Shown: positions 46,288-60,900, counted from the first letter of the stretch. The stretch: DNA of 64,000 nucleotides from Glandiceps talaboti (GCF_964340395.1 NC_135553.1:14485001-14549000); one strand, 5' to 3'. Notes: generated by a model not told the origin, from the letters alone. Made by a program: numbers and translations.

Positions 46288-46429
46288 TTAGATGTTATTC
46301 CCCAATATTTTTCTTTGTTCAGCAAAGACTGTAACTGCAAATGCTGAACTTCATTTTCGCACTTCTAACCAAATTTCACGCCTTCAATGATAACAGTTTC
46401 TGTACTTACTCCTGACATGCTGATAAGTT

Positions 46430-47555
46430 GATAACCAGATTTAAACTGAATGCCTCCCGTAAGGGAATCACTAATTATGCAAATAACTCATTAAACTAAA
46501 AAAAACTATGGTAACAGGCTTCGTTTTTTGGACAAGCGTGCTTTCTTAGGTTAATGTATGTAAGAGTGTATGATACTGCTTAATTACTGAATATCGTTCA
46601 TTATTCAAAATACTCATTAAAGGAAAAAGTTGTAGCAACAAACTTCATAGGACAGGTGTGTATTATTATGGTTGATGTATCATATTATACGAAATTTGAA
46701 GCTTGCATTTTTAAGATACAACCTAGTTACCTGAAATCATTAATTATGCAAATTTTTCATTAAAACTAAGCTATATAAAAGATTTTATAGGACATATCCG
46801 CTTTGTTATGGTTAACGTATGTACTAAGTTGTATTGAAATTGAAGTATGCAGTCTTAAGATATAGCCTAATTACCGAAAATCATTAATTATGCAAATTAT
46901 TCATTAACACTGTAAGGTACATCAACTAACTTTATAGGACATACACAATTTGTTATGGTTAACGTGTGTACTAAATTATATTGGAATTGAAGTATGTATT
47001 CTTTAGATATAGCCTAATTACCGAAAATTATTAATTATGCAAATTATTCATTAACACTGTACGGTGCATCAACAAACTTGACAGGACATATGTGTTTTCT
47101 TATGGTTAACGTATGTACTAAATTGTTGAATTTGAAGTATGTATTCTTAAGATGTAGCCTAATTACCAAAAATAATTAATTAAGCAAATTATTCATTAAC
47201 GCTGTAAGATACATCAACGAATTTTATAGGACAAATGTATGTTGTTATGTTTAACGAATATACTATATTATATTGAAATTGAAGTATGCAGTTTTTAAGA
47301 TACTGCGTAATTAGTTGATTTCATTAATATGCAAATTTCTCTAATTAAACATTAACAGATCTGGCTCAAACCTAATCAGGTCTTGCTATTACCCTAAAGA
47401 TTATATATCCCAAATTTCATTACAATGGAGCAAGCCGATTTTTAGAAAATTATGACACAGACAGACAGACAGACAGACAGACACACACACACACACGCAC
47501 ACACAGACACACATGCCCCTTTTAATACCTCTCGTACCCTTACGGGAGGTAACAA
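46430..47555. mobile_element. Tandem-repeat element: about six 145-bp units, microsatellite, hairpin
   Basis: Each unit contains TTAATTATGCAAATTATTCA and TATAGGACATA-like segments, at about 46476, 46590, 46740, 46886, 47031, 47174 and 47325. The array is followed by (GACA)n/(CA)n at 47460-47512 and the hairpin CCTCTCGTACCCTTACGGGAGG. Another, weaker start (GAATGCCTCCCGTAAGGG) lies at the left end, so the termini are inverted relatives of each other. Confidence 0.65.
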
Positions 47556-47649
47556 ATGAATTCTATGTGACATTGAGTGCTGAGTTTCTGGTAGCGTTTT
47601 GGTATGTTAACCATCATCTCAGTAAACAGGTTTAAAAGGTTGAAAATTC

Positions 47650-48020
47650 ATGTTTATCATCATGTTTTTACATTACATCGATCGTAGTGGTGTGACCGTT
47701 ACATTTTGCATCCAGGGCTTTCTAAGGAGAAATGAAAGTACTGTATCAAGACGTACCTGCAGAAAAACAGCACACATCTCACTCGTCAGATCAACCATGG
47801 AATACGGTGCAATTATAGGGACACATAATCACAATCAGATATAGACAAACTAGAATGCATACTAAGGCAATCAGCAAGATTTATATAAAAAAAAGAACTA
47901 CAGATCAAGACAGTCATGTTCATAGGAAATAACATCCGCCCACTACAGGAACGGAGAAAAGAGAACTTCGCCTCAATTCATGTTTTAAACTTGCTTGGGG
48001 CCTGATACTGGCTATACATC
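47650..48020 (+). mobile_element. LINE fragment: region after the reverse transcriptase
   Basis: RRTCRKTAHISLVRSTMEYG, then DKLECILRQSARFI, then LQERRKENFASIHVLNLL in other frames. This is the VRPxLEYaxxxW...DKLExxQRxAARF...LxxRR pattern that follows the RT in CR1-like LINEs. It is probably the continuation of the 45560-45938 element, separated by later insertions. Confidence 0.7.
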
Positions 48021-48468
48021 AGGCCTGATACATATCTCATACTACAACCAACACACAGCAACCCTGTGGAAAGCACACAACAAATAACACCTGGTTTCAA
48101 ATCATTACCTCATTCAAATACACACATTTCCTGGAACTCATTTTTACATCTGGATTGGTGGATGCCTTCAAGGCATCCATGCAGTGTGACTAAAGTATAT
48201 CGCCTTCCATTGACTGTTTACCAGTTATTGACATATTTATACTGTTCCTGATACTGGTGCACATCTGTACACTGGAACAAGTCTTGATATTAGTGAATAT
48301 CAAACTAATATTGCAATATTAGGCCATCGTTAAATACTTCAATATGTTTTTACTGTTCAGTACTCCCCCATCCCCTCCCTCAAAGGAAACACCACTTCGC
48401 TAACATGGATTGAATGACTCCGCCAACCCAATCATATTCCGTTGTCTGTTAACTCGCTATTGTCCTTA

Positions 48469-48929
48469 TTACAGACGTTTTTTCCGTCTCTTCTCTTGAA
48501 GCTCTGACAATGGTATCGTATAATTCAATCGTATTGGAGCGATATCTGATATATTTGGGATGTTACCTAACCGTGGATCGAAGCATAATTCCCATGGCAT
48601 TGGGGACGAATCTGGTAGATATTTGGCCAAAGTTTTCATATTCGATATTACATACGCCTTCATTTTGTCAGTAAACATATCATATGCTTTCTGTCTGTCA
48701 TCGAATTTTCGATGGTAATTACCCTCTGTATTGTTCATAACACATCGTATTCTCTCTTCAGTTACAGCCTCGGATACATTTAGAAACGCTGCCATCCTCT
48801 TCAGTTCGTGGATTTTGTTTTGTTTGAGATTTTCGTAATGGACGACATGAATAGGAATCCCTGACGTCAGCCAGGTTAGAGGGCGTTCCATATATTTTTG
48901 TGCAAGGAATCTGGCATATGTTAACCACT
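48469..48929 (-). CDS. Gene C exon 4: C-terminal half
   Basis: Begins [20 protein letters not shown] after acceptor TTCTATTACAG and includes [20 protein letters not shown]. It ends [14 protein letters not shown]-stop, several residues longer and more basic than in A and B. Confidence 0.9.
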
Positions 48930-51900
48930 CTGTAATAGAAATATATATATATATAATTTATATTAGGGAGTTCAAAGCAAAAATTTCAAATCAATTTAGC
49001 TTTATTGCAGTACATGGATTTTGAAATATTATGGATAAGAAAAAAAGAAAAACAAATTTTCAAAATCCATCGAGAACTTTTAGAAGTACAGCAATTTGAA
49101 TGTCGAAAAAAGTGGCTTTTTCGTGAAATTTTGCCAAAAAAGTGCGAAAACCACAAAATTTGCATTTTTGTATATGTCCAATTTAAAGTGTATGTAAATA
49201 GGTTTCCAAAGTTTCCGACTTTTTGCCTGCAAATGACGAAGTTTTCATAGGTGATTAAAGATTTGTATGACATTTTTGACAAAAGTACCATATTAATAAC
49301 GAAAAATTGATTTTTTTGGAAAAATTCCGGAAATTGCCGAAGTTGTTTATGTATTTCATGACGTCACAACCAGAACCAACTTCAAATATGTCCGATTGCA
49401 TAACATGGGATAGCCATTCTAGTGGAACCATGTTCCACTATTTAGAAGTCAAAATTGACAATGACAACAATAAATGGAGTACTAGTACTAGTGATGACAA
49501 AGATGATGCGGTAGTGGGGGATGCTTGTATTGTACCCAATCTGATTAAAAATCCGATGTAGATGTCGGCTAATCGTGCATTGCTATCTTACCATTGTTAT
49601 TTAGCTTGAATTGACTTCCTAGTACATGTTTACGTTTTTAGCCTGATCGCCTCCTCTGAAAATGTAAACATGTACCAAGAAGGTCAATTCAGGCAAAATA
49701 ACGAAGGTAAAATAGCAATGAACGATTAGCCAACATCTACATCGGATTTTAATCAGATTGGTATTGTACCGTTTCTATATGATCCACTACCAAAACCACG
49801 ACTACAGCCAAACAGCAATCCCCAGCTGCAGACATGCATAATGGTTGTTGACGATGTTATTGTCGACAGACTAAATAATACTGACTGGTAAGTTATGATA
49901 ATAAAAAGTAGATATTTAAAATCAGCAGATGAAGGAAAACATTGGGTCGAAATTTCGAAAGTAGTTGTCCCATTGAGATCGTAACACCGTAACAGTAGTA
50001 CTATTTAGTTTAGTTGGATTATAATCGACTTACTGACTACACAATATGTGTACGCTGACATGTGTTTAAACCACAGGCATTTGTTTCCCGAGTTATGTCT
50101 CAGAATGCAATAAAATGTCGATAATATCGTTAATATTGACGTATTTTATCCAACTATATATGAACATGATGAAAGGGGTAACATTACACATGTTTCTGTG
50201 ATCGCGCAGGTTCACCCGCCGCGAAAGAAGACAGGCCGCCATTAGTATATAGTACCGTAAGTACATGAACTTTCAACCGGCCGTTGTAGTGGGCAAACAT
50301 TTCGACGAGTGTGAAGCTACCATCATATTCATATTCATCTTCACTTTCAAAAGCTGACCTCTACGATCAATGTGAATATGATGATAGCTTACACATTCAT
50401 CATCAGATTCGAAGTACTTCCGAATGGGTACGAACATGCGTTCGGCAAATCACATATCCTTCATTGGCAGGTTGAAATCATGTGATTGTAATTACTTTTC
50501 ACTTGATTTGCCTGGATTTGCATGCTCTCTTGTTATTTTTGCCAGAGTATCCAATTTGCACCATGAATTATTGTTGTCATGGACCATTATTTTTCACAAT
50601 CAATTGCGTTGACCGATCCCGATCAAGGGAACTACACACATTGTGATAATTGTGGTCTTGACAACACTATTTTGTGTAAATTTCACCAGTGTAAGTGTTA
50701 AGTAGGGTTTCAAAGATAGCAGCACTGCGGGAAATCAAAACACACCCAGCCAGGTCGTATTTTATTACATTACTCATACAGGTTTTTTTGTACACCCAAA
50801 TATTGATATTTCATGTTCAAAGATATGGGAAAGGCATACTAAACATCCAAATTAGTTTTTTATATGACAACAATAATTCATGGTGCAAATTGGATACTCT
50901 GGCAAAAATAAGAAGAAAGCATGCAAATCCACGCTAATCATGTGAAAAGTAACTACAATCACATGATTTCAACCTGCCAATGAAGGATTTGTGATTTGCC
51001 GAACGCTTATTTGTACCCATTCGGAAGACTTCGAATCTGATGATGAACGTGTGAAGCTATCATCATATTCACATTGATCGTAGAGGTCAACTTTTGAAAG
51101 TGAATATGAATATGAATATGATGGTAGCTTCACACTCGTAACATTTCGAACATTTTACCTTCCGTTCCTTTCGCGGTGAGTGAACCTGTGCGATCACAGA
51201 AACAAGTGTAATTTTACCCCTTCCATATATAGTTGGCTAAATACGTCAATATTAACGATATTATCGACATTTTATTGTATTCTGATAGACATATTCTGAG
51301 ACATAACTCGGGAAACAAATGCCTGTGGTTTGAACCACCATTCGTATATTTCATGTAAACGTCTATGTAAAATTGAAGGTATGATCGGTTGTCAATCTTT
51401 AAAGGATTTTGTGAAATCATTATTACCAGAAAAAATCAGAACAGTTCAGGAACGGCCAAATAATTTATTGACGGTGAGCACTGAGGATACACTGCGTGTC
51501 AGGGTAGCAGGGCGACTCGGAGGTCTACCGCTACAGCACCCTGTACAGCCGCTCAACGTGTGACTAGACACGCTCCGGACTGGAGAACACGCTAGCCAGC
51601 CCGACGAACCTCTGGCTCTGATCTCACTCTCAGTCACATTCAACTGCTCTCAATCTTGCGAACAATGCATTAAATTTTGCATTTATAAATGACTGGTCTT
51701 CATTCACTGACAAGGAAACCAAAGTCATACAATAAGGTCATGAATATGTCTAAAAGGAAGTGCACTGTAATACGTGTGAAAAGTACCGTAGCATGTTTCG
51801 TTTTTGTTGTTCATCCGAGCAGTGGGCCGTTACGAAGACCTTGCTACCGCAAGTAAAAATTCCCATTATGTGGTACCAGCTCGTAATGTTATACTAGTAT

Positions 51901-54900
51901 GTTCTTTGAAAGTGTAATTTATGTTTCTTATCTGGTAAAATAACTTTCAATTCAATATTAGGACTCGTAATCACAGCCAACAAAAGAAACTTCATCATTG
52001 CTAGTGCCGTAATATGTATGTAGTACACCATGCACGAGGACACAACATGTTATAATTCATGATCGTTTTTCGTGAGTTTGAGAGCTGTGCAGTACTAAGA
52101 CATCATTGAAAACGTTTGGAAACTTATCCTCTGTATGTTGAAAAGAAGCAGGCTGATTAGAACTCCCAAATCTTTTGTGAGAAAATCAGTGTAGACTCAA
52201 TCGTTGACGGCCCCCTCTACCACGCAACGTTCAAGCATGGTAAAAAAAACATGGACACAGCGATCGTGTTCTGGTTGTGACGCAATTTTCCGAAGACTCC
52301 CGAAGCAAAATGCTCATCGCAGATTTCCAAAAAAATCAATTTTTCATTATTAATATCGTAGTTTTGTCAAAAATGTCATACAAATCTTTAATCACCCATG
52401 AAAACTACATCATTTGGAGGCAAAAAGTCGGAAAAATTGGAAACCTATTTACATACACTTTAAATTATACCTATTACCTATTAAACATCCAATTTCTTTG
52501 ATCATATCCACTAAAAAGTTCATTTTATCAAACTTGTGCAAAGTTAACATGTTTAATTCTGACTAAAATTTTAAAAAAAAAACAAGTTTAAAGTTTTTAA
52601 ATATTTCATTAGTCTTTTTTCACGCATGGCACCATGGGAAATTTACGTAATTCATCGATTTCAAAAGGTCATAACTAAAAAACTGCACACAATCCTCTCG
52701 AAATTTTCAGTGAAAAGTAACGTTTAACTAAAGTCTTAGTACTCAAAGTCATGGATCGAGAAACAGATGTGATATTATATTTTATCTAACTTGAAAATAA
52801 AAAAAAATCACTTTTGTCAGATTATGTTAATCTGGCACAGGAAAAGCATGGCGCCAGTTCAGTATTAGTGCATTGGGCATACCAGCCATGACATAGTGCC
52901 TACTTGACTAACAGTATTGTCATCAAGGACTAGAGTATACCTGTATAAAACTATGATATATATTTAATAATGTATTATTTTAATTTCAACACTCTGAAAG
53001 TGACAAAATAGTATGTATTTATGTATACGACTTTACATTTGACCTTAGTGACATTCAACAAATTTCTCATGTCACGTGATACCTTGCAGAAAATCTGAAG
53101 TATACAAAGGTTGCTTCTGAAATGAGTTAAAACAAGTATTCATAATTCAGTAAGCAAATTTCACTAAAAGGTAACTACCAGTATTAGCATCAGTGATTCA
53201 AAAATACTGATGCTTAAACACTTTGTATAGTTGCTCTTATCTCAGTTATATCTTGGACTGATCACGCACGAAGCAAAGAGTCTTTTGGCTCAATACGAAT
53301 TTCCCTTTAAGATAAACCTTGAATCAATATTAGCAACATCTGCTCGTGTGGGCCATTTAAATGAATTTGGACCCATTCGAGACGGAAAGGTTGTTGCGAC
53401 ATTTTGATATCCATCAGGATTTAAGTGAATATCTTTAATTCACCAGCAAACCAAGAATTTCCGTAAGCTACATCAATGTACATTCCAGCCTGCAGTGTCC
53501 ATGTTATGTGTATGTTCAGCGTCTGTATTCTTTTTTCTTGAGTTCTCATTTATCTCTTTTACAAAGTCTTGTATTTCACTGCTGTTTGCATGTATGGTAG
53601 TTTTTAAGTTCTCTGCCAGATGCTTAATAGTGAGTTTTCTTCCACTGTCTTGCCACTTTGTCAACTTTTTATTCGGTACACAATCTTAAAGGATGGTTAC
53701 TCTATACATAATTTAGTCCTTAATGGCCTTGACTTCTTCAGTTCGTTTTATTTCCTGTAGCTTTCTATCTACCACAGACTCATCTTCCCAAACACCCCAC
53801 TTATTTTTAATGTTCTGCTCTAACTGTTGTCTTTTCTGCTGTTTTCTGTGATGGTTTTTTTCCATTCTTAATTTCTGTAATTCAAGTCTTTTCTTACTGA
53901 GATCTTTACTGTGCATGTATTCTCTCTTTTTTCTATTTGGCCCTTGCTTTCTAGCTATCTGTATGTAAATATTTCATTTTGATGTGTTTTGGCAGCTTAT
54001 GAAGATATGCAGAAGTTGTATTTCTGCCATAACATGACACCAGCCTTGGCTACTCTACTTTTTTTGTGGTGCATGTGTAATTGACTCGGTCAATTTCTCT
54101 TGAACAAACTTATATCTGCTCATCCCTAAACACCCATACAACAAATTTCAACTCAAAATTTTTGAAACATTTTTACCAAAGCTTTATATTCTTAAACCCA
54201 CTTTGCATATTTATGACCCAGTTAAATTTTCTTGAACAAAACTAGATATGGGCATTTTAATCCACCTTCTCACCAAATTTCAGCACAAATGGCCAAGTTG
54301 TTTCAGAGATGAAGATTATCAAAGTATCATATTATAAGACCCATTTTGCATATTTATTACCCAAATTCTCTTGAACAAAATCAGAACTGGGTATTTTAAG
54401 ACACCTTCACACTAAATTTCAGCTCAATAGGCCCATCAGTTTTGGAGAAGAAGATTTAAATACAAAAAGTTGACTGACGGACGGACGACGGTCAAATGTC
54501 AGACATCAACCTAACCCTATAGCTCTGCTGACTGTCCTTGACAGCGAAGCTAAAAACTCAAGCTGTACAACATAAATACATGTACAATTACATAAATGTA
54601 AATGGCAAATTACAGTCTAAGACCTTTGAAGCAACTAGTGAACTACCGTGTTGTTTATCATACATCCACCCTCCTTTAGCAAATCACATAACATTGCATG
54701 TTTGCATCGAGCTGACCATAGACCCTACACATGTAGGGTCTTCGAGCTGACGAATATCCTATGACATTAACCGACATGTAAACGGATGATCTTTTATGTA
54801 TTTTAATACCTCTAAATTCTCCAGTTCAAGAGGAACATTCGTTCTTTCCTTTCCATCAACAAACTTTGACCCTCGTTTGGCTTGGACCCCCCTCGCTCCT

Positions 54901-57900
54901 AACAAATATAAATAAATAAAGAGAAGAAGAAAAAGACTGTGGATTCTAATATGACTGCCGAACTAATTGAGCAAAGTCATGACATGTGACGATCGCGTTT
55001 AGTATTGCTTGTATTGAATCCTTACTGTCGTACAATTATGAACAGTATATTTCCTTTACTTGCAGAAAGAGGTAAATCCACTTCACTATAAGGTGAAGAT
55101 AATCGAGACGATTGCATTGCATTTAATTTTGGGGCTAGACTAGTAGTTTGAATGAATGAACACATGAAATAGTATTTTATATGTAGTATTATTTACAAGG
55201 ACCATTATACAGTTACAATCAAAATTATTAATTAACATAATATTTTTACCTTTGCTATATTTTAGGTTGCTTTCCCATGATGCTGTACCGAGCTGGCTCT
55301 TCGACTGTTGTCGATTTCTTTCCGTGATGATTACATCAAATGGATTCCGTATCAGTATAATGGCAGCGGTCACGTTCTTTTGCAGCTCCTCTGGCATCTT
55401 CCAAAACTTGTAATGAGTTTTCATTGTTAGAGTTGTACCGGCATACTTATCTTCCATCTCGCCCGGATACCCTGAGAAAAATTAGAGTGCTTTCGTTTAG
55501 GGACATAATTCAAAAAGTATAAATGTCCTGGGATATTTAATGACAAGCTATAAAGTAATGAGGAGTGCTTCCATAAGAAGGTGAACGGGTATGTTTTGAA
55601 AAATCCCTAAACATCGGTCTTTTTCTCTGCCTCAACATTCCCTTAAATACGTAAACCCAATCCAAAGTTTCGAGTCACTAGTTTAAACAAATATAATACA
55701 ACCCGCAGTCCCTCTGTGATGTACAGCTTTTACAAAGTAATAGAAATTGTATCACATGTTCATCGACTTGACATGGGTGATGATCTGTATATAGCACCCC
55801 CAATGGCCATGGCCGAACATCAATATCTTCATCATGAGTCTGTTGTTTTTCTGTACTTCCTCGACCTTAGTATTAATAATGATCCTCCTTTTTGCTTAAG
55901 AACATTTTTTTATCGAAATGGATTGGTATTTAGAACCAGGGAGGCAGAATCCTGATTAAAATATATCTAATCACAATAGCATATAGATTCAAACTAGCCA
56001 TGCAGAGTAGTAGATAGTCTGTGGGGTACGTCGTCACAGGATGCCCTCACACATAGGTCAACGTGAGCTGAGGCCGGTGAGGGGCCGGAGTGAAACAACG
56101 TATCTGACAATCTAAGAGGTAGAATGCCAAAGACTTCCATCCATAACAAAACAATGCTATCAGTTGTATCATAGAAACAGCGAGCGAACGTATTAATGTT
56201 TTCGTTAATGATAATAACACATTAACTCATCTCAACTAGCCTCGGTTACCCAGACTCTCGCCGTTGAAGGCATAACCCATCTCGCACGGGGGTTATGTCC
56301 TCAACGGCGAGAGTCTGGGTAACTGAGGCTAGATCTCAACGGCCCGCCATTAGAGATGATGACAGTGAAGCTTCAAATGCAGGTACACCAGGTCAAGAAG
56401 GAAGGGGGCGGAAGGGTTGGTAGCCATTTTAGTACAAGTAACGACTGTTAGTTGTTACATAAACAGTTTTTTGGAATTCCCTATATTCTTGGGGAAATTT
56501 CATGACTAACCCCCCCTCCCTGGAAGTTAAAAATGAACACACCCTTACTATGATTGTAGGTCACAATAGGCACACTATTCTGTGCTGTATGCCCAGCAAA
56601 CATTCTAGGGCAATGCAATTTGCCTTGCTTGAGCAGTCGTTTACCTAGCATATTTTTGGCAACATTTCTTGCTGCGAATCGCCTCAATATTAAATGCACA
56701 ATTTGTGTAACTTTGCCAATATTTAATTATGAGGCCGCAGGTGATCAAGCATGTGTGTTTGTGTACATTGAGCATTATCTGGCATTCTATTATGTGTATT
56801 TGATAAATTTCATCATGTGGAACCATTCTGTACTAGAAGCTGACAATGAGGGAATTACGTCACAATGATTCGCGGAGGGGTACCACGTCGAACAAATGAT
56901 GAGACGTTATAGGGTGTATATTTTGGATGTAAGTACACGTTCTTTCAAATAACACAAATCATAGTAGGGTCTTTGCACAAAGTCACTTCTCTTGTATTGC
57001 TATTTAGAACACATTGTGCACTTAAACTTACCATTATCACCTAGCCCTTGGTGATGATACACTGATCCTGTATAAAACCCCGTTGCTTGTTGAATGAGAT
57101 GTCGAGTCCATGTATTACCAGAACCAGGAGAGCTGAGCAATGCCACCAAAGGAAATGTTCCCGGTTCAGCCATGCGAACAGTACAGTCAAGGGGCTTATC
57201 TTGTGGATGTGCTGAGAAAAGGAAAATATACATTTAAAGTGAACAAAGTTCAAATTTTCGAATGAACATTGAGGCCCCAAACTTCGTCGAAATCACAGTA
57301 TACCTCAATTAAGCTTATAGTATAGTACGTCTCCTCAGCAGTCGAGGCCGACTTTCTACGGTTTAAACAAAACACGTTTCCGAAAAAAGCCAGTGAGGAG
57401 ATTGTAAAATAATATTGTGGACTCGGAGTATTCTTTAGTTTGACCCATTGTTAACAGATGTTATATTTAAGCTGTAACTGGGGTGTTCAATTTTTTTCTC
57501 TCATAAAACAGCCAAATAAATATTTGCTAAAAATCGCTCAATAGCTTAGGGAGTCATAAGTAATTACACGGGAGCGGAGGAAATCAAGCCCGGTATGTGG
57601 CATAAAACGTGACCCTCCTCCTAGTCCGTTGAGCTAAAAAATGACCCCCACCCTCAGTTTCCTTTCTCTAAAATGTGACCCCCCCCCCCCCGTTCAAACA
57701 ATTCAATGAAAAAAAAACATTTTAACACCACCTCCCTGTGGTGCAGTTGTTCAAGATTAGTAGTCAGGAGGTCCTGGGTTCAAATCCCACTATCGGACAG
57801 GGAATTTGTCTGTAGTAATATCCCACCACATTGATAATTTTTAAAGGCATTTATTTGTTTGCAACTATTACCACCACAGGGAGTTCATGTTTGTATTAAA

Positions 57901-60900
57901 TCAATGCCTGCATTTGGATGTCATTGGCTGAGCTGAAAGACAGAACTCGGACCCCCAAAGACTCGATGAGCACACCACTGACAACCTCAGGACTGAGGTC
58001 AACATCTCGGCTCCGCCACATTATCCCCAATATCTTGCCACGCAGTGAGACCTGCTCCTCTCCTTACATCACAACTATCAGTTAATTTACAGCATTTCAC
58101 TGATATGTTATGACATTACTACTTTACAGTGGTGGCAGTGGTGGGATATGGTAGCAGTAGGATCAAGTTGGGAACGGGTGGAAGTAGTGGGATCAGGCCC
58201 AAATAACAAATTAATGCAAAGTTAGATAAAAATGAGTCAAAGTAAAATGTGATCTCTCCTATTTTCAATTTTCTAAGTAAGCCCTCTCCGAGGACCGAAT
58301 TGTAAAAAAGTGACCCACCCCTAATTACCTGGTCCTCCCCTTGTAATTAGTAAATTACTGATGGCTACCTTAGCTATAAAAAGACATTGCATCTGTGAAT
58401 TAGAGGTCGATTTTATGTTAAATCCGTGACAAATTGCTTCCAACCCTTCTGCAACGCCAACACTGCATAAGCCATAAGCAATGACACCATTTTACCCCTT
58501 ATTTGTATTTTTGAAGATTGTAAATGTTATGAGGAGGGCGCCCTCCTGTTCTGATGTTGCAGTACAACAATGGTGGAATGCCACCAATTACAAAAGCAAT
58601 TCTAACTCAGATACTGTAATTCAAATGGTCATAGTAAAATGTAATCCTTTCTTATGAAAAGTTTTCAGGACATCATCCAAGCCCTACATAAGCCATCATG
58701 ACTAGCAGTAATACCTCCTACAATTCCTGGCTGGCATGAACATGTGAAAGAAGCTCACGATAACGCTCGGAACTTGTTCAACCTCAGAGCACTAACTTTT
58801 AGTGAATCAATTAACACAGACATGGACTACCGGTATACAATTTTAATAACGAGTATTGCGTCAGGTTTAAACACGCATTGGGTATTCGTAATCAAAACGA
58901 CAATACACCACTGGTCGATCGATGGACTCAATTCAATTCTTTATTTACTTTGAGCAATTTCTGCTCATCAGTTACAGAACTAGAAAAACAAAAAACAAAC
59001 GAAAGAATGTAAATAGGATCAAAGTGTGTTTGAGGTCGCCATAAGTATAGGTCGAGTGAGTTCAAAGTAAAGAGAACTTGTATTCATGACAAAAGCCTTT
59101 CTACTGTTGCTAGCGGTTCGTTAATGGTATTCTCTTTCGATATAGCAACTTAACTTCTAGCAGGGAATTAGCTAGCAAGAGGTACTCTCAGAATCACTGC
59201 ACAGGGACTAGACCAAAATATGACTACAAGATGATTTATTGTTCAGCACTGGCTCAAACACCACTTCAACACAGGTTCGGGAGATATAAAATCTACCCAA
59301 CAAGTCCCAAGCTCCTATCCATCACTCCACCCATCTCTCTCTATATCTAGTTACAATAGTTATCCAATCTTATAGCCCAGAAAAGGGGCGTCTCTCAATA
59401 TGCAAAGCATATTAAAATCATATCACTATTTACATTCAAATGTCCAGCTTGACTTTACCAGCTGTTGATTGGATAAAAGTCCTCAATATCTACATAAGAT
59501 CACATGATATTCAAATTATCATTGCCACGCATCAATGTTCGTTGCCATCTTAACAAATACTTTCTATAACAATATATTCTTATGACAGTCAATGCCGACT
59601 ATGAATGCATACAAATTCTATTCCTTTGAAATTGTAATAAGTTTGTTTGACATTTAGCCGACATCGATGTCTCCAGACATCCAGTCTCTTCTTTGAAAGC
59701 TAATCTAATGGTTCCCTTTGTTTCAAGCCCAGCACTCTAACTTGAACTTGATACTATAACTAACAAAAGCTATAATAACATTACCGGAGATTAGGTTTTA
59801 GATACTTATTGTTCTCGCTACTAATAGCATTTTCCATTGTTTCTTCTAATTGTATTCTTTTGTTATTCACGTGTCTTTGTACTTGATTGGAATGTTCCCT
59901 TTTGTAGTTATAATTGTGTCTTGGTTTTGCTAAAGTGCTTGGCCAAAAACAATAGGATCCATTATATCGATACATTTGTACTTCTGTATTAGAATTTCGC
60001 CTGTTTCCAAATTTATCAACCTAAAATCAGTTAATATCTTTTACTATATTTTCATATAAAAAATGTATGTAACACTACCTTGATCCGATATTTGTTTTTC
60101 AGCCATCCAAAATCTGTTATTATAATAAAGTAGAATGCCAATGTATGTAAATCTATCAATTATTTCAAGAATTTGACCATTGTAGACCCATTGCTCAAAA
60201 TTTCTCACCCTACCACCCTTCCTGAAAACCAAGGTCCCATTCACGGAAGTAATTACAAAGATAGTCCAACTGGCTTTGTAGCCCTTCAACACTTTCAGAA
60301 AATAGTACCAAATCGTCAGCATACATTAAAAGAAAAAGACTCAAGGATTTACAATCAAAGGGAATACAATCGTTAGTCAAGAACCCCATTTCCAAGTCAT
60401 TACTATACAATGAAAATAGAATAGGGTTCTCCTTGCATTAACCCAAGAGTACAAGAGAAAAAATCTGACTGGAAGCCATTTACTGTGACACAAGACCTGA
60501 CATTGAAGTACATAGACCGAATTATTTTCAAGATTTTTCCCCTTATACCTATTTTTGATAGTTTATACCACAATTTGTATCGGTTTATAGAATCAAAAGC
60601 CTTCTTGAAGTCTATAAATGCATAATATAAACGTTTTCTATTTGACAAAGATTTTGCAATTAAAATTGTTCAAAGCAAATATTGCATCCACAGTACTCAA
60701 GCCAGGCATAAAGCCAAACTGGGCATCGGTAATAACATCTTGGTTCGATGACAATGTAAGCAAACGGATGTGAAAAGTTTACCTAAATGACTTACTAAAC
60801 TAATACCACGATAATTGCTGGGATCTTTGGCATCACCCTTTTTAAATGTTGGCACAATTACTGCCGATGACCAAACTTTCTGGAAAAAAAAAACCTTTAT

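Noticed and set aside
57734-57802. Functional tRNA gene
   Set aside because: Only the acceptor-like stem, box A-like sequence and T-arm are recognisable; anticodon and D arms do not fold, and it lies within a MITE.
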